DNA of 64,000 nt from Amycolatopsis sp. 195334CR (GTDB lineage Bacteria > Actinomycetota > Actinomycetes > Mycobacteriales > Pseudonocardiaceae): assembly GCF_017309385.1 (NCBI RefSeq), contig NZ_JAFJMJ010000002.1:2976001-3040000 (forward strand), read 5' to 3'. Made by a program: the position numbers and the translations under genes. Position 1 is the first letter of the stretch, and every line of letters starts with the position of its first letter. Below are positions 16,320 through 24,919 of this stretch, one piece after another. The notes under the pieces were generated by a model. That model searched no databases. It saw nothing but the letters and a program-made list of their open reading frames with translations, and was not told the origin of the DNA.

Positions 16320-18020
16320 ATGTCGAGCACCACGGCGGCCTACCGCGCGGCCCGCGACGTCCTGCAGGACCTGGCCGGCGACTACGAGAAGGCGGTCGCG
16401 TCCTTCGCCTGGCCGGATTTCGGCGACCGGTTCAACTGGGCGATCGACTGGTTCGACGCGGTGGCCAGGGGCGTGGACCGCACGGCGCTGTGGATCGTCG
16501 AGGAGGAGGACGGGTCGGAAGCGAAGTACTCGTTCGACCAGCTCGCGTGCCGGTCGGACCAGGCCGCCGCGCACCTCGCCGCCCACGGCGTCGCCCGCGG
16601 TGACCGCGTGCTGCTGATGCTGGACAACCAGGTCGAGCTGTGGGAGTCCATGCTCGCGGTGATGAAGCTGGGCGGGGTCATCCTCCCGGCGACCACCGCG
16701 CTCGGACCGGCCGAGCTGGCCGACCGCATCGACCGCGCGGCGGTGCAGCACGTCCTGGTCAACGCCGCGGACACCGCCAAGTTCGACCAGGTTCCCGGCT
16801 CGTACCGCCGGATCGCCGTCGGGGACGCGCCGGACGGCTGGGTCGCCTACCGGGACGCCTACGAGCTGACCGTGCCGCCCGCCGAACACCCGGGCACCGC
16901 GCCCTCGGACCCGCAACTGCTCTACTTCACCTCCGGCACGACGAGCAAACCGAAACTCGTCGAGCACACGCAGGTCTCCTACCCGGTCGGGCACCTGGCG
17001 ACCTCGTTCTGGGTGGCGGCCAAGCCCGGTGACGTCCACCTGAACATCTCCAGCCCCGGCTGGGCCAAGCACGCCTGGTCCTGCTTCTTCGCGCCCTGGA
17101 TCGCCGAGGCGACGATCTTCGTCTACAACTACGCGCGCTTCGACGCGGGCAAGCTGCTGGAGCAGATCCGGCGAGCCGGGGTGAACACCTTCTGCGCCCC
17201 GCCCACCGTGTGGCGCATGCTGATCAAGGCCGACCTCTCCGGCGGGCCGGGGGCGCTGCGCGAACTGCTGTCCGCCGGCGAGCCGCTGAACCCGGAGGTG
17301 ATGGACCAGGTCGCCGCCGCGTGGGGCCTGACCATCCGCGACGGTTACGGGCAGACCGAGCTGCCGCTGGCCGTGGGCAACGTGCCGGGCATGCCGGTCA
17401 AGCCCGGCTCGATGGGGTTGCCGCTGCCGGGCGTGCCGATCGTGCTGGTCGACCCGCTCACCGGGCAGCCCGCCGACGAGGGTGAGCTCTGCGTCGACCT
17501 GGCACAGCGGCCGATGTCGCTGATGACCGGCTACCAGGGCGACGCCGAACGCAACGCGGAAGCCATGGCGGGCGGCTACTACCACACCGGCGACGTCGCC
17601 TCCCGCGACGCCGACGGGTACATCTTCTACATCGGCCGCACCGACGACGTGTTCAAGGCGTCGGACTACAAGATCTCGCCGTTCGAACTGGAGAGCGTGC
17701 TCATCGAGCACCCGGCCGTGGCGGAAGCCGCCGTCGTCCCGGCCCCCGACGAACTCCGGCTGGCGGTGCCGAAGGCCTACGTCGCGCTCGCCGCCGGCTA
17801 CGAGCCGACCGCCGAGACCGCCTTCTCCATTCTCAAGCACGCCCGGGAGAATCTCGCGCCGTACCAGCGCATCCGGCGCATCGAGTTCTTCGACCTGCCG
17901 AAGACCATCTCCGGCAAGATCCGGCGCGTCGACCTGCGCGGCCGCGAGGAACGCGCGGCCACCGGCCAGACTGAAGTCACCGAATACCGGGACGAGCAGT
18001 TCCCGCGGCTGCAGTCCTAG
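16320..18020 (+). CDS. AMP-forming acyl-CoA synthetase (medium-chain/acetyl-CoA-synthetase-like)
   Basis: ANL-superfamily ligase of 566 aa that activates a carboxylic acid with ATP and CoA. Core motifs: P-loop YFTSGTTSKPKL near 201, YGQTELP, YYHTGDVASRD, GRTDDVFK, and the C-terminal swivel lysine in KTISGKIRR. The SSPGWAKHAWSCFFAPW segment is typical of the AcsM/medium-chain subgroup. The acid is unknown. It is divergent from the GAF-LuxR gene and close to a transporter and a crotonase, so the three probably take up, activate and process one acid. It converges on the damaged gene at 18042. Confidence 0.92.
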   Translation: MSSTTAAYRAARDVLQDLAGDYEKAVASFAWPDFGDRFNWAIDWFDAVARGVDRTALWIVEEEDGSEAKYSFDQLACRSDQAAAHLAAHGVARGDRVLLMLDNQVELWESMLAVMKLGGVILPATTALGPAELADRIDRAAVQHVLVNAADTAKFDQVPGSYRRIAVGDAPDGWVAYRDAYELTVPPAEHPGTAPSDPQLLYFTSGTTSKPKLVEHTQVSYPVGHLATSFWVAAKPGDVHLNISSPGWAKHAWSCFFAPWIAEATIFVYNYARFDAGKLLEQIRRAGVNTFCAPPTVWRMLIKADLSGGPGALRELLSAGEPLNPEVMDQVAAAWGLTIRDGYGQTELPLAVGNVPGMPVKPGSMGLPLPGVPIVLVDPLTGQPADEGELCVDLAQRPMSLMTGYQGDAERNAEAMAGGYYHTGDVASRDADGYIFYIGRTDDVFKASDYKISPFELESVLIEHPAVAEAAVVPAPDELRLAVPKAYVALAAGYEPTAETAFSILKHARENLAPYQRIRRIEFFDLPKTISGKIRRVDLRGREERAATGQTEVTEYRDEQFPRLQS

Positions 18021-18041
18021 GTCCGGTTTCGCCGCAGCCGG

Positions 18042-18432
18042 TCATTCGCACACTTCGATGGTCAGGCCGTGGTGGTCCCGGTAGTGCCGGGCGAGTTCGG
18101 CCCCGGCACGAGCCGGTATCCCCGCCTCCCACCACGGCAGGTCCGGCGCCGCGGGGCCCGGCCGCAGCAGGGCGCGGAACCGCTCGTCGAGCCTCGGTCC
18201 TTGTCCTTCTCCTTGCGGCCTTCGCCGTGGCCAGTACGCGGCCCCCTTGCGGCTCACAGCGGGAATCGCAACTGGCGGGCCGTGGCTTGACCGACGCCTT
18301 GGCCTCGCGGGCACCGGCGGTCGACCCCCACAAACCGAACAGGACGGCAAAAGTGGCGCCGGTCAGGACCTGACCGGTCACCTCGAGCGACCGGCTCAGC
18401 TTGGGTTTCACGAGCGCATGCCCTCTCATCAC
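18042..18432 (-). pseudogene. Frameshifted small exported or membrane protein, unknown
   Basis: From ATG at 18432 one minus-strand frame has codon use like a real gene: MRGHALVKPKLSRS, then a hydrophobic signal-like stretch VLTGATFAVLFGLW to about 18260. A different frame then takes over near 18200-18255 and reads LDERFRALLRPGPAAP, then LPWWEAGIPARAGAELAR, to EVCE and stop at 18042, again with strong GC3 bias. The charged linker in between reads well in more than one frame. One indel would join both halves into a ~130-aa protein. I do not recognise the family. Alternatives are two unrelated short ORFs or a sequencing error. Confidence 0.42.
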
Positions 18433-18498
18433 AGGGATCGACAGCGCTCATAGCGTGGAACGGCGAGGTCCAGCGGAAGTACATTCCGGATACACCCA

Positions 18499-19380
18499 CT
18501 ACCGGTTCCGCAGGAAGGCGACCTGGTCGGTGAGGGCGTGCTCGCGCACGGCCGGGTCGGTGTAGAACGTGAAGTGCGTGCCCGGGTAACTCCGCAACTC
18601 CCCGTGCGGCGCCCGTTCGGCCAGCTCCCTGGTCGTCTCGATAGGAGTCTCCTGGTCGTCGGCGGCGACGCAGACCAGGAGCGGCGCGGTCAGCCGAGCC
18701 GCGGCCAGCGCGGGACGGTAGCGCATCATGCCGAGCAGCGCCCGTGGCGCGATGCTGTTGCGCCACAAAGAATCCTCCCCACCGCTGGTGAGCGCGCGGA
18801 TGTGCTGGTCGGCCTCGGCAGTGGCCGCGACGGCCAGCTCCCCCGGCCTCCCGACCATCGGGATGTAGAACGGCCGCAGCCCCAGCTTGCCGCGCAGCGC
18901 GTCACAGCCGATGGCGGCCAGCAACCGCAGCGTCTGCCCCGTCGAACGGCCCGCCACCCGCCGAGGGAAGCCGTTGAACGGGATCTGCGCGACCACCGCG
19001 GCGATCCCCGGATCATCGGCGGCCACGGAGATCACGTGGGCGCCACCCAGCGAATTGCCCCACAGCACCACGGCACCGGGATCGACGTGCCGCCGCGCGA
19101 ACGCGATGGCCGCCCGCAGATCCTCCTGCTGGCCACCGACGTCGGCGAGCTGACGCGGCTCGCCACCGCTCTCCCCGAAACCGCGGTAGTCGAACACGAG
19201 CGCCGCCATGCCCTCGGCGGCGAACCGCTCGGCGTGCGGGAACAGCCGGTCCATCGTGCCGCTGAACCCGTGGCACAGCACGACGCACGGCAGCCGTCCC
19301 GCCGGCGACGCAGGCAGGTGGAGGTACCCGGCACAGGTGGTACCGCCGGACTCGAAGGTGACCTTGACGCGCTCCTGCAT
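18499..19380 (-). CDS. Alpha/beta hydrolase (dienelactone-hydrolase/acetyl-esterase-like)
   Basis: Cytoplasmic hydrolase of 293 aa. Fold marks: VVLCHGFSGTMDR, DYRGFGESGG, nucleophile elbow GNSLGG, acid region VAADDQETP and catalytic His in PGTHFTFY. ATG at 19380 is the start because the sequence matches the family from MQERVKVTFES onward; upstream of it the frame runs through the TetR operators. It is divergent from the TetR gene at 19463, whose operators lie in the 82-base gap, so it is its probable target. Substrate unknown. Confidence 0.9.
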   Translation of the reverse strand: MQERVKVTFESGGTTCAGYLHLPASPAGRLPCVVLCHGFSGTMDRLFPHAERFAAEGMAALVFDYRGFGESGGEPRQLADVGGQQEDLRAAIAFARRHVDPGAVVLWGNSLGGAHVISVAADDPGIAAVVAQIPFNGFPRRVAGRSTGQTLRLLAAIGCDALRGKLGLRPFYIPMVGRPGELAVAATAEADQHIRALTSGGEDSLWRNSIAPRALLGMMRYRPALAAARLTAPLLVCVAADDQETPIETTRELAERAPHGELRSYPGTHFTFYTDPAVREHALTDQVAFLRNR

Positions 19381-19398
19381 GACCCCACTCCCGTAGAC

Positions 19399-19442
19399 TG
19401 ACCGACGGTCAACAGCATAGCGACAAATCTGACCGATGGTAA
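19399..19442. promoter_or_regulatory. Paired TetR operators between hydrolase and TetR gene
   Basis: TGACCGACGGTCA at 19399-19411 is a perfect 13-base palindrome. A second, imperfect copy, TGACCGATGGTAA, lies at 19430-19442, 31 bases (three helical turns) away. They occupy the gap between the divergent hydrolase (start 19380) and the TetR gene (start 19463), as expected for joint repression. Confidence 0.8.
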
Positions 19443-19462
19443 GCAGCTTCCCGAGGAGGCCG

Positions 19463-20197
19463 ATGAGCACCACCCCGCAGCGGATACTGGCGGCCGCCCG
19501 CGCCCTGTTCGCCGAACACGGCTACCGCGCCACCTCCATGCAGGCCATCGCGGACCAGCTCGGTATCACCAAAGCCGCGCTCTACTACCACTTCGACTCG
19601 AAGGACGAGCTGCTCCGCCACCTCACGCTGCCACTGCTGGACGAACTGGAGGGCGCGCTCAACGACGCGGAGACCGCCGGCGACCCGGAAGCGGTGCGCT
19701 GGCGCGCCATCGAGGGCTACGTCGACGTCCACCTGCGCCACCGGGAAACGCTGCTGATGCTGGTCCGGGACATGACGTTGCTGGTGCAGGCCCCGGTGGC
19801 GGACCGGTTCCGCGCGGCCATCGCACTGGCCAACGACCTGATCCGCGGCCCGGAGCACGACCTGGCCCAGCGGGTGCGTGCCGCCCAGGTGGTCGCCGGG
19901 CTGGCCGATCCGGTCGTGCTCTTCCTCGACGAACCCCCGGAGCAGGTCAAACGGCTCATCCTCGACGGCGCGCGCGCCCTGCTGGCGACCCCGGCCGAGA
20001 AGGAGGAACCGGCGGGCACCCGTCCTCGCGGCCGGCCCCGCGGCCGCAGTGGCGGGCGGCCCGCCGCGCTGACCGAGCCGGACGCCCAGCGGGCCCGCGA
20101 CCTGTACGCGGCCGGGCACCCGGCACAGGTGATCGCGGACCGCCTCGGCGTCTCACGGGCCACCGTCTACCGCTGTCTCAAAACCTCGGCCGGTTGA
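19463..20197 (+). CDS. TetR-family regulator with AT-hook-like linker and C-terminal resolvase-type HTH
   Basis: Protein of 244 aa with an unusual layout. Residues 1-55 are a TetR HTH (ILAAARALFAEHGYRATSM to AALYYHFDSKDE), then the helical ligand domain to about 180. Then comes a basic PRGRPRGRSGGRP linker containing the AT-hook core RGRP, and finally a second HTH, LTEPDAQRARDLYAAGHPAQVIADRLGVSRATVYRCLK, like the DNA-binding tail of serine recombinases (Hin/HTH_7). GAGGAGG precedes ATG 19463. It may bind two DNA sites or a bipartite one. There is no recombinase catalytic domain nearby. Confidence 0.9.
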   Translation: MSTTPQRILAAARALFAEHGYRATSMQAIADQLGITKAALYYHFDSKDELLRHLTLPLLDELEGALNDAETAGDPEAVRWRAIEGYVDVHLRHRETLLMLVRDMTLLVQAPVADRFRAAIALANDLIRGPEHDLAQRVRAAQVVAGLADPVVLFLDEPPEQVKRLILDGARALLATPAEKEEPAGTRPRGRPRGRSGGRPAALTEPDAQRARDLYAAGHPAQVIADRLGVSRATVYRCLKTSAG

Positions 20198-20211
20198 TTT
20201 TGAAATCAACC
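20192..20211. other. AT-rich perfect inverted repeat at the end of the TetR gene
   Basis: GGTTGATTT (20192-20200), TG, AAATCAACC (20203-20211): 9-bp exact arms with a 2-base centre, in unusually AT-rich sequence for this window, overlapping the TetR stop codon (20195-20197). It may be an operator, possibly for the AT-hook/second HTH of the TetR itself, or a terminator stem; the tiny loop argues for a protein site. Confidence 0.5.
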
Positions 20212-20264
20212 ACGCGAAGCGGCGACCGTTGCGGTCCGGGAGCGAACGCTCTACGGTGACAAAA

Positions 20265-20280
20265 CTAGAACAGGTTATAG
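20265..20280. promoter_or_regulatory. KstR-like box upstream of the GMC oxidoreductase
   Basis: CTAGAACAGGTTATAG is a 16-base near-palindrome and fits the published KstR pattern TnnAACnnGTTnnA exactly (TAGAACAGGTTATA at 20266-20279). It is 32 bases upstream of the GMC start codon. KstR is the TetR-type repressor of sterol catabolism in mycobacteria and rhodococci. A match to a short degenerate motif is suggestive only. Confidence 0.5.
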
Positions 20281-20311
20281 TTTGACTGGCGCGCCGGACC
20301 GAGGAGCGGAC

Positions 20312-21940
20312 ATGGCGAAGAGGGCACCGCGCGGCGACGAGGCCGACTACGTGGTCGTCGGGTCGGGCAGCTCCGGGGCGGCGATCGCGGGCAGGCTCGC
20401 CGAGTCCGGGGCGAGCGTGATCGTGCTCGAGGCGGGCAAGACGGACGAGAAGCTGCTGGTCCGCAAGCCCGGCCTGGTCGGGCCGATGCACGCCGTGCCC
20501 CAGCTCAAGAAGCCCTTCGACTGGGGCTACTACTCGGTCCCGCAGAAGCACGCGCTCGACCGCACGATGCCGGTCCCCCGCGGCAAGGTGGTCGGCGGCT
20601 CCAGCTCGATCAACGGCATGGTCTACGTCCGCGGCAACCGCGCCAACTTCGACGCCTGGGCCGCCGAGGGCAACACCGGCTGGGACGCGGACAGCGTGAA
20701 CGCCGCGTACAAGCGGATGGAGGACTTCGAGGACGGCGAGAACGCGTTCCGCGGTGCCGGCGGCCCGATCCGGATCACCCGCAACAAGATCCCCCAGGAG
20801 GGCTCGCTCCAGTTCATCCAGGCCACCGCCGACGCCATCGGCTGCAAGATCCTCGACGACTACAACGCCGAGTCCCAAGAGGGCGTCAGCCGGATGCAGC
20901 AGAACGCCGCCGACGGCCTCCGCTACAGCGCCTCCCGCGGCTACCTCCACCACCTCGCGCCGCCGACCCTGGAACTCCAGTCCGGCGTGCTCGCCAGGAA
21001 GGTGCTCGTCGAGAACGGCCGGGCGACCGGGGTCGAGGTCACCGACGCCAACGGCGGGCGCCGCACCATCCGCGCCGGCAAGGAGGTCATCCTCTCCGCC
21101 GGGTTCATCGGCTCGGCGCAGCTGCTCATGCTTTCGGGCTTCGGCCACGCCGAGCACCTCAAGAGCCACGGCATCGAGGTGCTCGCGGATCTCCCGGTCG
21201 GCGACAACCTGCACGACCACATGTTCCACGCGCTGACCTTCCACGTCTCGTCGAGCAAGAACACCGGCACCCCGCCCTACTTCGCGCGCGGGCTGGCCAG
21301 GGAGCTGATGCGGCCGGGCACCACCTTCCTGGCGAACTCGGTCTTCGAGGCCGTCGCCTTCCTCCGCACCTCGCAGGCCACCGACGTGCCCGACCTCCAG
21401 CTGCACCTGCTGCCGTGGGCCTACGTCTCCCCCAACCAGGACGCGCCGATCCGGCACGACGTGGACAAGCGGCCCGCGCTCACCGTGCTGACCACGCTGA
21501 TCTACCCGAAGAGCCGCGGCACGCTGCGGCTCGCGTCGGCCGATCCGGCCGCCGCCCCGCTGATCGACCCCCAGTACCTGGCCGACCCCGCCGACCTCGA
21601 AGTGCTCGCCGAGGGCTCGGAGATGGCCCGCGAGATCTTCGGCTCCGGCGCCTTCCAGGGCTCGGTCAAGTCGGAGATCCACCCGGGCGCCAACCTCCGC
21701 GGCCAGGAACTGCGCGACGCCATCCTCAACCGCGCGACCTCGGTGTACCACGGGGTCGGGACCTGCCGGATGGGCGTCGACGAGCTCGCCGTCGTCTCCC
21801 CCGACCTCAAGGTCCGCGGGGTGGACGGGCTGCGGGTCTGCGACGCCTCGATCATGCCGTCGATCACCGGCGGCAACACCAACGCGCCCGCCATCATGAT
21901 CGGCGAGATGGGCGCGCGCCTCGTACTTTCCGGCAACTGA
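20312..21940 (+). CDS. GMC-family FAD-dependent alcohol oxidoreductase
   Basis: Flavoenzyme of 542 aa that oxidises an alcohol to aldehyde or ketone (choline dehydrogenase/alcohol oxidase class). Dinucleotide motif VVVGSGSSGAAIAGRLAE at the N-terminus, GMC signature GKVVGGSSSINGMVYVRGN, second signature GFIGSAQLLMLSG, catalytic His480 in VYHGVGTCRMG, and the C-terminal GGNTNAPAIMIGE with the partner Asn. ATG 20312 is chosen for the GAGGAG before it. It is followed 13 bases later by an aldehyde dehydrogenase, so the pair likely converts an alcohol to its acid. A KstR-like box lies just upstream. Confidence 0.93.
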   Translation: MAKRAPRGDEADYVVVGSGSSGAAIAGRLAESGASVIVLEAGKTDEKLLVRKPGLVGPMHAVPQLKKPFDWGYYSVPQKHALDRTMPVPRGKVVGGSSSINGMVYVRGNRANFDAWAAEGNTGWDADSVNAAYKRMEDFEDGENAFRGAGGPIRITRNKIPQEGSLQFIQATADAIGCKILDDYNAESQEGVSRMQQNAADGLRYSASRGYLHHLAPPTLELQSGVLARKVLVENGRATGVEVTDANGGRRTIRAGKEVILSAGFIGSAQLLMLSGFGHAEHLKSHGIEVLADLPVGDNLHDHMFHALTFHVSSSKNTGTPPYFARGLARELMRPGTTFLANSVFEAVAFLRTSQATDVPDLQLHLLPWAYVSPNQDAPIRHDVDKRPALTVLTTLIYPKSRGTLRLASADPAAAPLIDPQYLADPADLEVLAEGSEMAREIFGSGAFQGSVKSEIHPGANLRGQELRDAILNRATSVYHGVGTCRMGVDELAVVSPDLKVRGVDGLRVCDASIMPSITGGNTNAPAIMIGEMGARLVLSGN

Positions 21941-21953
21941 CGGGAAAGGGACC

Positions 21954-23528
21954 ATGACCGTCACCCCAGTCGCGCTCACCCGCCCGGCGTCGGTCACCGA
22001 CGCGTTCCTGCGGCAGCTCGTCGCCAGAGTGCCCGGCTCGGGCGGGGCGACCTGGCGGCTCACCGAGGTCTACACCGGCGAAACCCTGGTGGAACTGCCG
22101 CAGTCGACGCCGTCCGACATCGAGCGGGCGTTCGCCGTCGCCCGCGAGGCACAGCGGAAGTGGGCGGCCACGCCGCTCAAGCAGCGGCTGGCGGTGTTCA
22201 AGCGGGCGCACGCGCTCTTCACCGACCGGGCCAAGGCCGTCACCGACCTGATCCAGGTGGAGAGCGGCAAGAACCGGCAGATGGCGATCGAGGAGACCTG
22301 CGACCCGGCGATGGTGATGAGCCATTACCTCAAGCGGGCCACCAAACTCCTGGCGCCGACCCGGCGCGGCGGGCCGGTCCCGCTGGTCACCAACTCCACC
22401 GAGATCCGGCAGCCCAAGGGCGTGGTCGGCATCATCGCGCCGTGGAACTTCCCGTTCGCCACCGGCATTTCCGACGCCGTGCCCGCGCTGATGGCCGGGA
22501 ACGCGGTGGTGCTCAAGCCGGACAACAAGACCGCGCTCTCACCGCTCTACGGCATCCGGCTGCTCGAAGAGGCCGGGTTGCCCGAGGGCCTGTTCCAGGT
22601 GGTGTGCGGGGAGGGGCCGGACGTCGGCCCGACGCTGATCGACAACGCCGACTACGTGATGTTCACCGGTTCCACCGCCACCGGCCGGGTGATCGGCGAA
22701 CGGGCCGGGCGGAACCTGATCGGCTGCTGCCTCGAACTCGGCGGCAAGAACCCGATGATCGTGCTGCCCGACGCCGACCTGGCCGAGGCGGTGCAGGGCG
22801 CCGTCTTCGGCGCCTTCGGCAACACCGGGCAGATCTGCATGCACATCGAGCGGATCTACCTGCCGGAATCGCGGTACGAGGAGTTCAAGAAGGCGTTCGT
22901 GGCCAAGGCGGAAGCGCTCGACGTGCGAGCCGCCTACGACTTCGGGCCGGAAATGGGCTCGCTCGTCTCGGTGGACCACATGCAGCGGGTCAAGTCGCAT
23001 GTGGACGATGCGGTGGCCAAGGGCGCGAACGTGCTCTGCGGCGGCAAGCCGCGCCCGGATCTCGGCCCGGCGTTCTTCGAGCCGACGATTCTCGAGGGCG
23101 TCACCAAGGACATGGTCTGCGGGGTCACCGAAACCTTCGGGCCCGTTGTCGCGCTGCACAAGTACCGCACCGTCGACGAAGCCGTGGAACTGGCCAATGA
23201 CACCGAATACGGCCTCAACGCCTCGGTCTGGGGAGTCGATCTCGACGGCGCACGCGCGGTCGCCGCGCGCATCGAATCGGGCAACGTCAACATCAACGAC
23301 ATCCTCGCCACCGCCTACGCCTCGAAGGGAACCCCGTCCGGCGGCGTGAAAACCTCCGGGGTCGGCGCCCGCCACGGCGATCAGGGACTGCTCAAGTACA
23401 CCGACGTGAAGAACCTCGCCGTGCTCAAGAAGCAGGTGATGGGGCCGCGTCCGGGGCAGGACTACGAAAAGTACGTCAAAAGCATGATTTCCGGCCTGAA
23501 ACTCATGCGGAAGTTCCGTATTCGGTGA
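21954..23528 (+). CDS. Aldehyde dehydrogenase, GabD2-like (succinate-semialdehyde dehydrogenase type)
   Basis: NAD(P)-dependent dehydrogenase of 524 aa. Motifs: PWNFPFATG, VLKPDNKT, MFTGSTATGR, Glu261 in CLELGGKNP and catalytic Cys295 in NTGQICMHIERIYL. The sequence, including MSHYLKRATKLL and the long C-terminal tail after LKYTD, resembles mycobacterial GabD2 more than classical ALDHs. Downstream of a GMC alcohol oxidoreductase with a 13-base gap and GGGAAAGG ribosome site, it probably oxidises that enzyme's aldehyde product; true succinate semialdehyde activity is not implied. Confidence 0.92.
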   Translation: MTVTPVALTRPASVTDAFLRQLVARVPGSGGATWRLTEVYTGETLVELPQSTPSDIERAFAVAREAQRKWAATPLKQRLAVFKRAHALFTDRAKAVTDLIQVESGKNRQMAIEETCDPAMVMSHYLKRATKLLAPTRRGGPVPLVTNSTEIRQPKGVVGIIAPWNFPFATGISDAVPALMAGNAVVLKPDNKTALSPLYGIRLLEEAGLPEGLFQVVCGEGPDVGPTLIDNADYVMFTGSTATGRVIGERAGRNLIGCCLELGGKNPMIVLPDADLAEAVQGAVFGAFGNTGQICMHIERIYLPESRYEEFKKAFVAKAEALDVRAAYDFGPEMGSLVSVDHMQRVKSHVDDAVAKGANVLCGGKPRPDLGPAFFEPTILEGVTKDMVCGVTETFGPVVALHKYRTVDEAVELANDTEYGLNASVWGVDLDGARAVAARIESGNVNINDILATAYASKGTPSGGVKTSGVGARHGDQGLLKYTDVKNLAVLKKQVMGPRPGQDYEKYVKSMISGLKLMRKFRIR

Positions 23529-23683
23529 TTGCCCGCGCCCGGATGGGCGAAACGTTTGCGCCGATGGCGCGAGAAGCCAGTTCCCCTTCTCCCGCAGAAG
23601 GATGAGGGTTCCGAGGAGCGTGTAACGAGGCGGCCCGGGGTGCCGACGTCTCGGTTACGTGACGCGAGCCAAGGAGCCTCTCG

Positions 23684-24919
23684 ATGATCACCTGCCGTCT
23701 CTGCGGCTCGGCCCACCTCGCCAGCGTCGTCGACCTCGGCGCGACGCCGCCGTGCGAACGGTTCCTGACCGAGGAACAGCTCGGTGAACCGGAACCGGCC
23801 TATCCCCTGCACCTCCTGGTGTGCACCGACTGCTGGCTCGCGCAGCTCCCGCCGTTGATCTCCCCCGAAGATACTTTCACCGAATACGCCTATTTCTCGT
23901 CGTATTCCGCCTCCTGGGTGGAGCACGCCGGTGCGTTCGTCGACGACGCCGTTTCCCGGCTCGGTCTCGGCGATTCCTCCTTTGTCGTCGAGGTCGCCAG
24001 CAATGACGGTTACCTTTTGCGGCACGTGGTGGCGCGGCGGATCCGGTGCCTGGGCGTGGAACCGTCGGTGAACGTGGGCGAGGCCGCGCGGTCGGCCGGG
24101 GTGCCGACCAGAACCGCTTTCCTCGGCCCGGAAACCGGGCGCGAGGTCCGCGAGGAGCACGGCCCCGCCGACCTGGTGGTGGCCAACAACGTCTACGCGC
24201 ACATCCCGGACATCACCGGGTTCACCCACGGGCTGCGTGCCCTCGTCGCCGACGACGGCTGGGTCAGCATCGAGGTGCAGCACCTGCTCACGCTGATCCA
24301 GCGGAACCAGTACGACACCATCTACCACGAGCACTTCCAGTACTACACGGTGGAATCGGCGCGCCGGGCGCTGGCGTCCGGCGGTCTGTCCGTTGTGGAC
24401 GTCGAACTCCTGCCGACGCACGGCGGCTCGATCCGCCTCTGGGCGCGCCCGGACGCGGCCGCCGGTGAGCCGAGCCGCCGGATGACCGAGGTGCTCGACG
24501 CCGAGAAGGCGGCCGGGCTGCACGAACTGTCCGGCTACACCGAGTTCGCCGAGCGGGTCAAGAAGGTCCGGCTGGAGCTGACCAAGTTCCTCGTCGACGC
24601 GGCGCTCGACGGCCGGACCGTGGTCGGCTACGGCGCGCCCGGCAAGGGCAACACGCTGCTGAACCACTGCGGTATCCGGCCGGACCTGCTGCCCTACACC
24701 GTCGACCGCAATCCCTACAAGCACGGCCGGTACACCCCCGGCACCCGGATCCCCGTCCTGCCCCCGGAGCGCATCGCCGAGGACCAGCCCGACTACGTGC
24801 TCGTCCTCCCGTGGAACCTGCGCACCGAACTGACCGCCCAGCTGGCCTTCGTCGGCGACTGGGGCGGAAAACTCCTCTTCCCCATCCCGCACCTGGAAAT
24901 CGTCGAGGTGAAGTCGTGA
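23684..24919 (+). CDS. Sugar C-methyltransferase (SAM-dependent, zinc-finger type)
   Basis: First gene of the plus arm of the polysaccharide locus. Of 411 aa: an N-terminal zinc site (CRLCG at 4-8 and CTDC further on; Methyltransf_13), a Rossmann SAM domain (VVEVASNDGYLL), the catalytic YHEHFQYYT found in TylCIII/TcaB9-type 3-C-methyltransferases, and a C-terminal Methyltransf_14 domain (VVGYGAPGKGNTLLN). These enzymes methylate carbon 3 of nucleotide 4-keto-6-deoxysugars. Ribosome site AAGGAG. The 155-base gap before it (23529-23683) holds the likely arm promoter, which I cannot resolve. Its stop overlaps the next start (GTGA). Confidence 0.9.
   Translation: MITCRLCGSAHLASVVDLGATPPCERFLTEEQLGEPEPAYPLHLLVCTDCWLAQLPPLISPEDTFTEYAYFSSYSASWVEHAGAFVDDAVSRLGLGDSSFVVEVASNDGYLLRHVVARRIRCLGVEPSVNVGEAARSAGVPTRTAFLGPETGREVREEHGPADLVVANNVYAHIPDITGFTHGLRALVADDGWVSIEVQHLLTLIQRNQYDTIYHEHFQYYTVESARRALASGGLSVVDVELLPTHGGSIRLWARPDAAAGEPSRRMTEVLDAEKAAGLHELSGYTEFAERVKKVRLELTKFLVDAALDGRTVVGYGAPGKGNTLLNHCGIRPDLLPYTVDRNPYKHGRYTPGTRIPVLPPERIAEDQPDYVLVLPWNLRTELTAQLAFVGDWGGKLLFPIPHLEIVEVKS

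Noticed and set aside
19463..20197. Remnant of a serine recombinase or insertion element
   Set aside because: Only the HTH tail resembles recombinases; the catalytic domain is absent and the whole reading frame is a continuous TetR protein with normal codon use.
20153..22063. Minus-strand open frame opposite the GMC oxidoreductase
   Set aside because: Antisense shadow with no recognisable motif; the plus strand is a canonical GMC enzyme.
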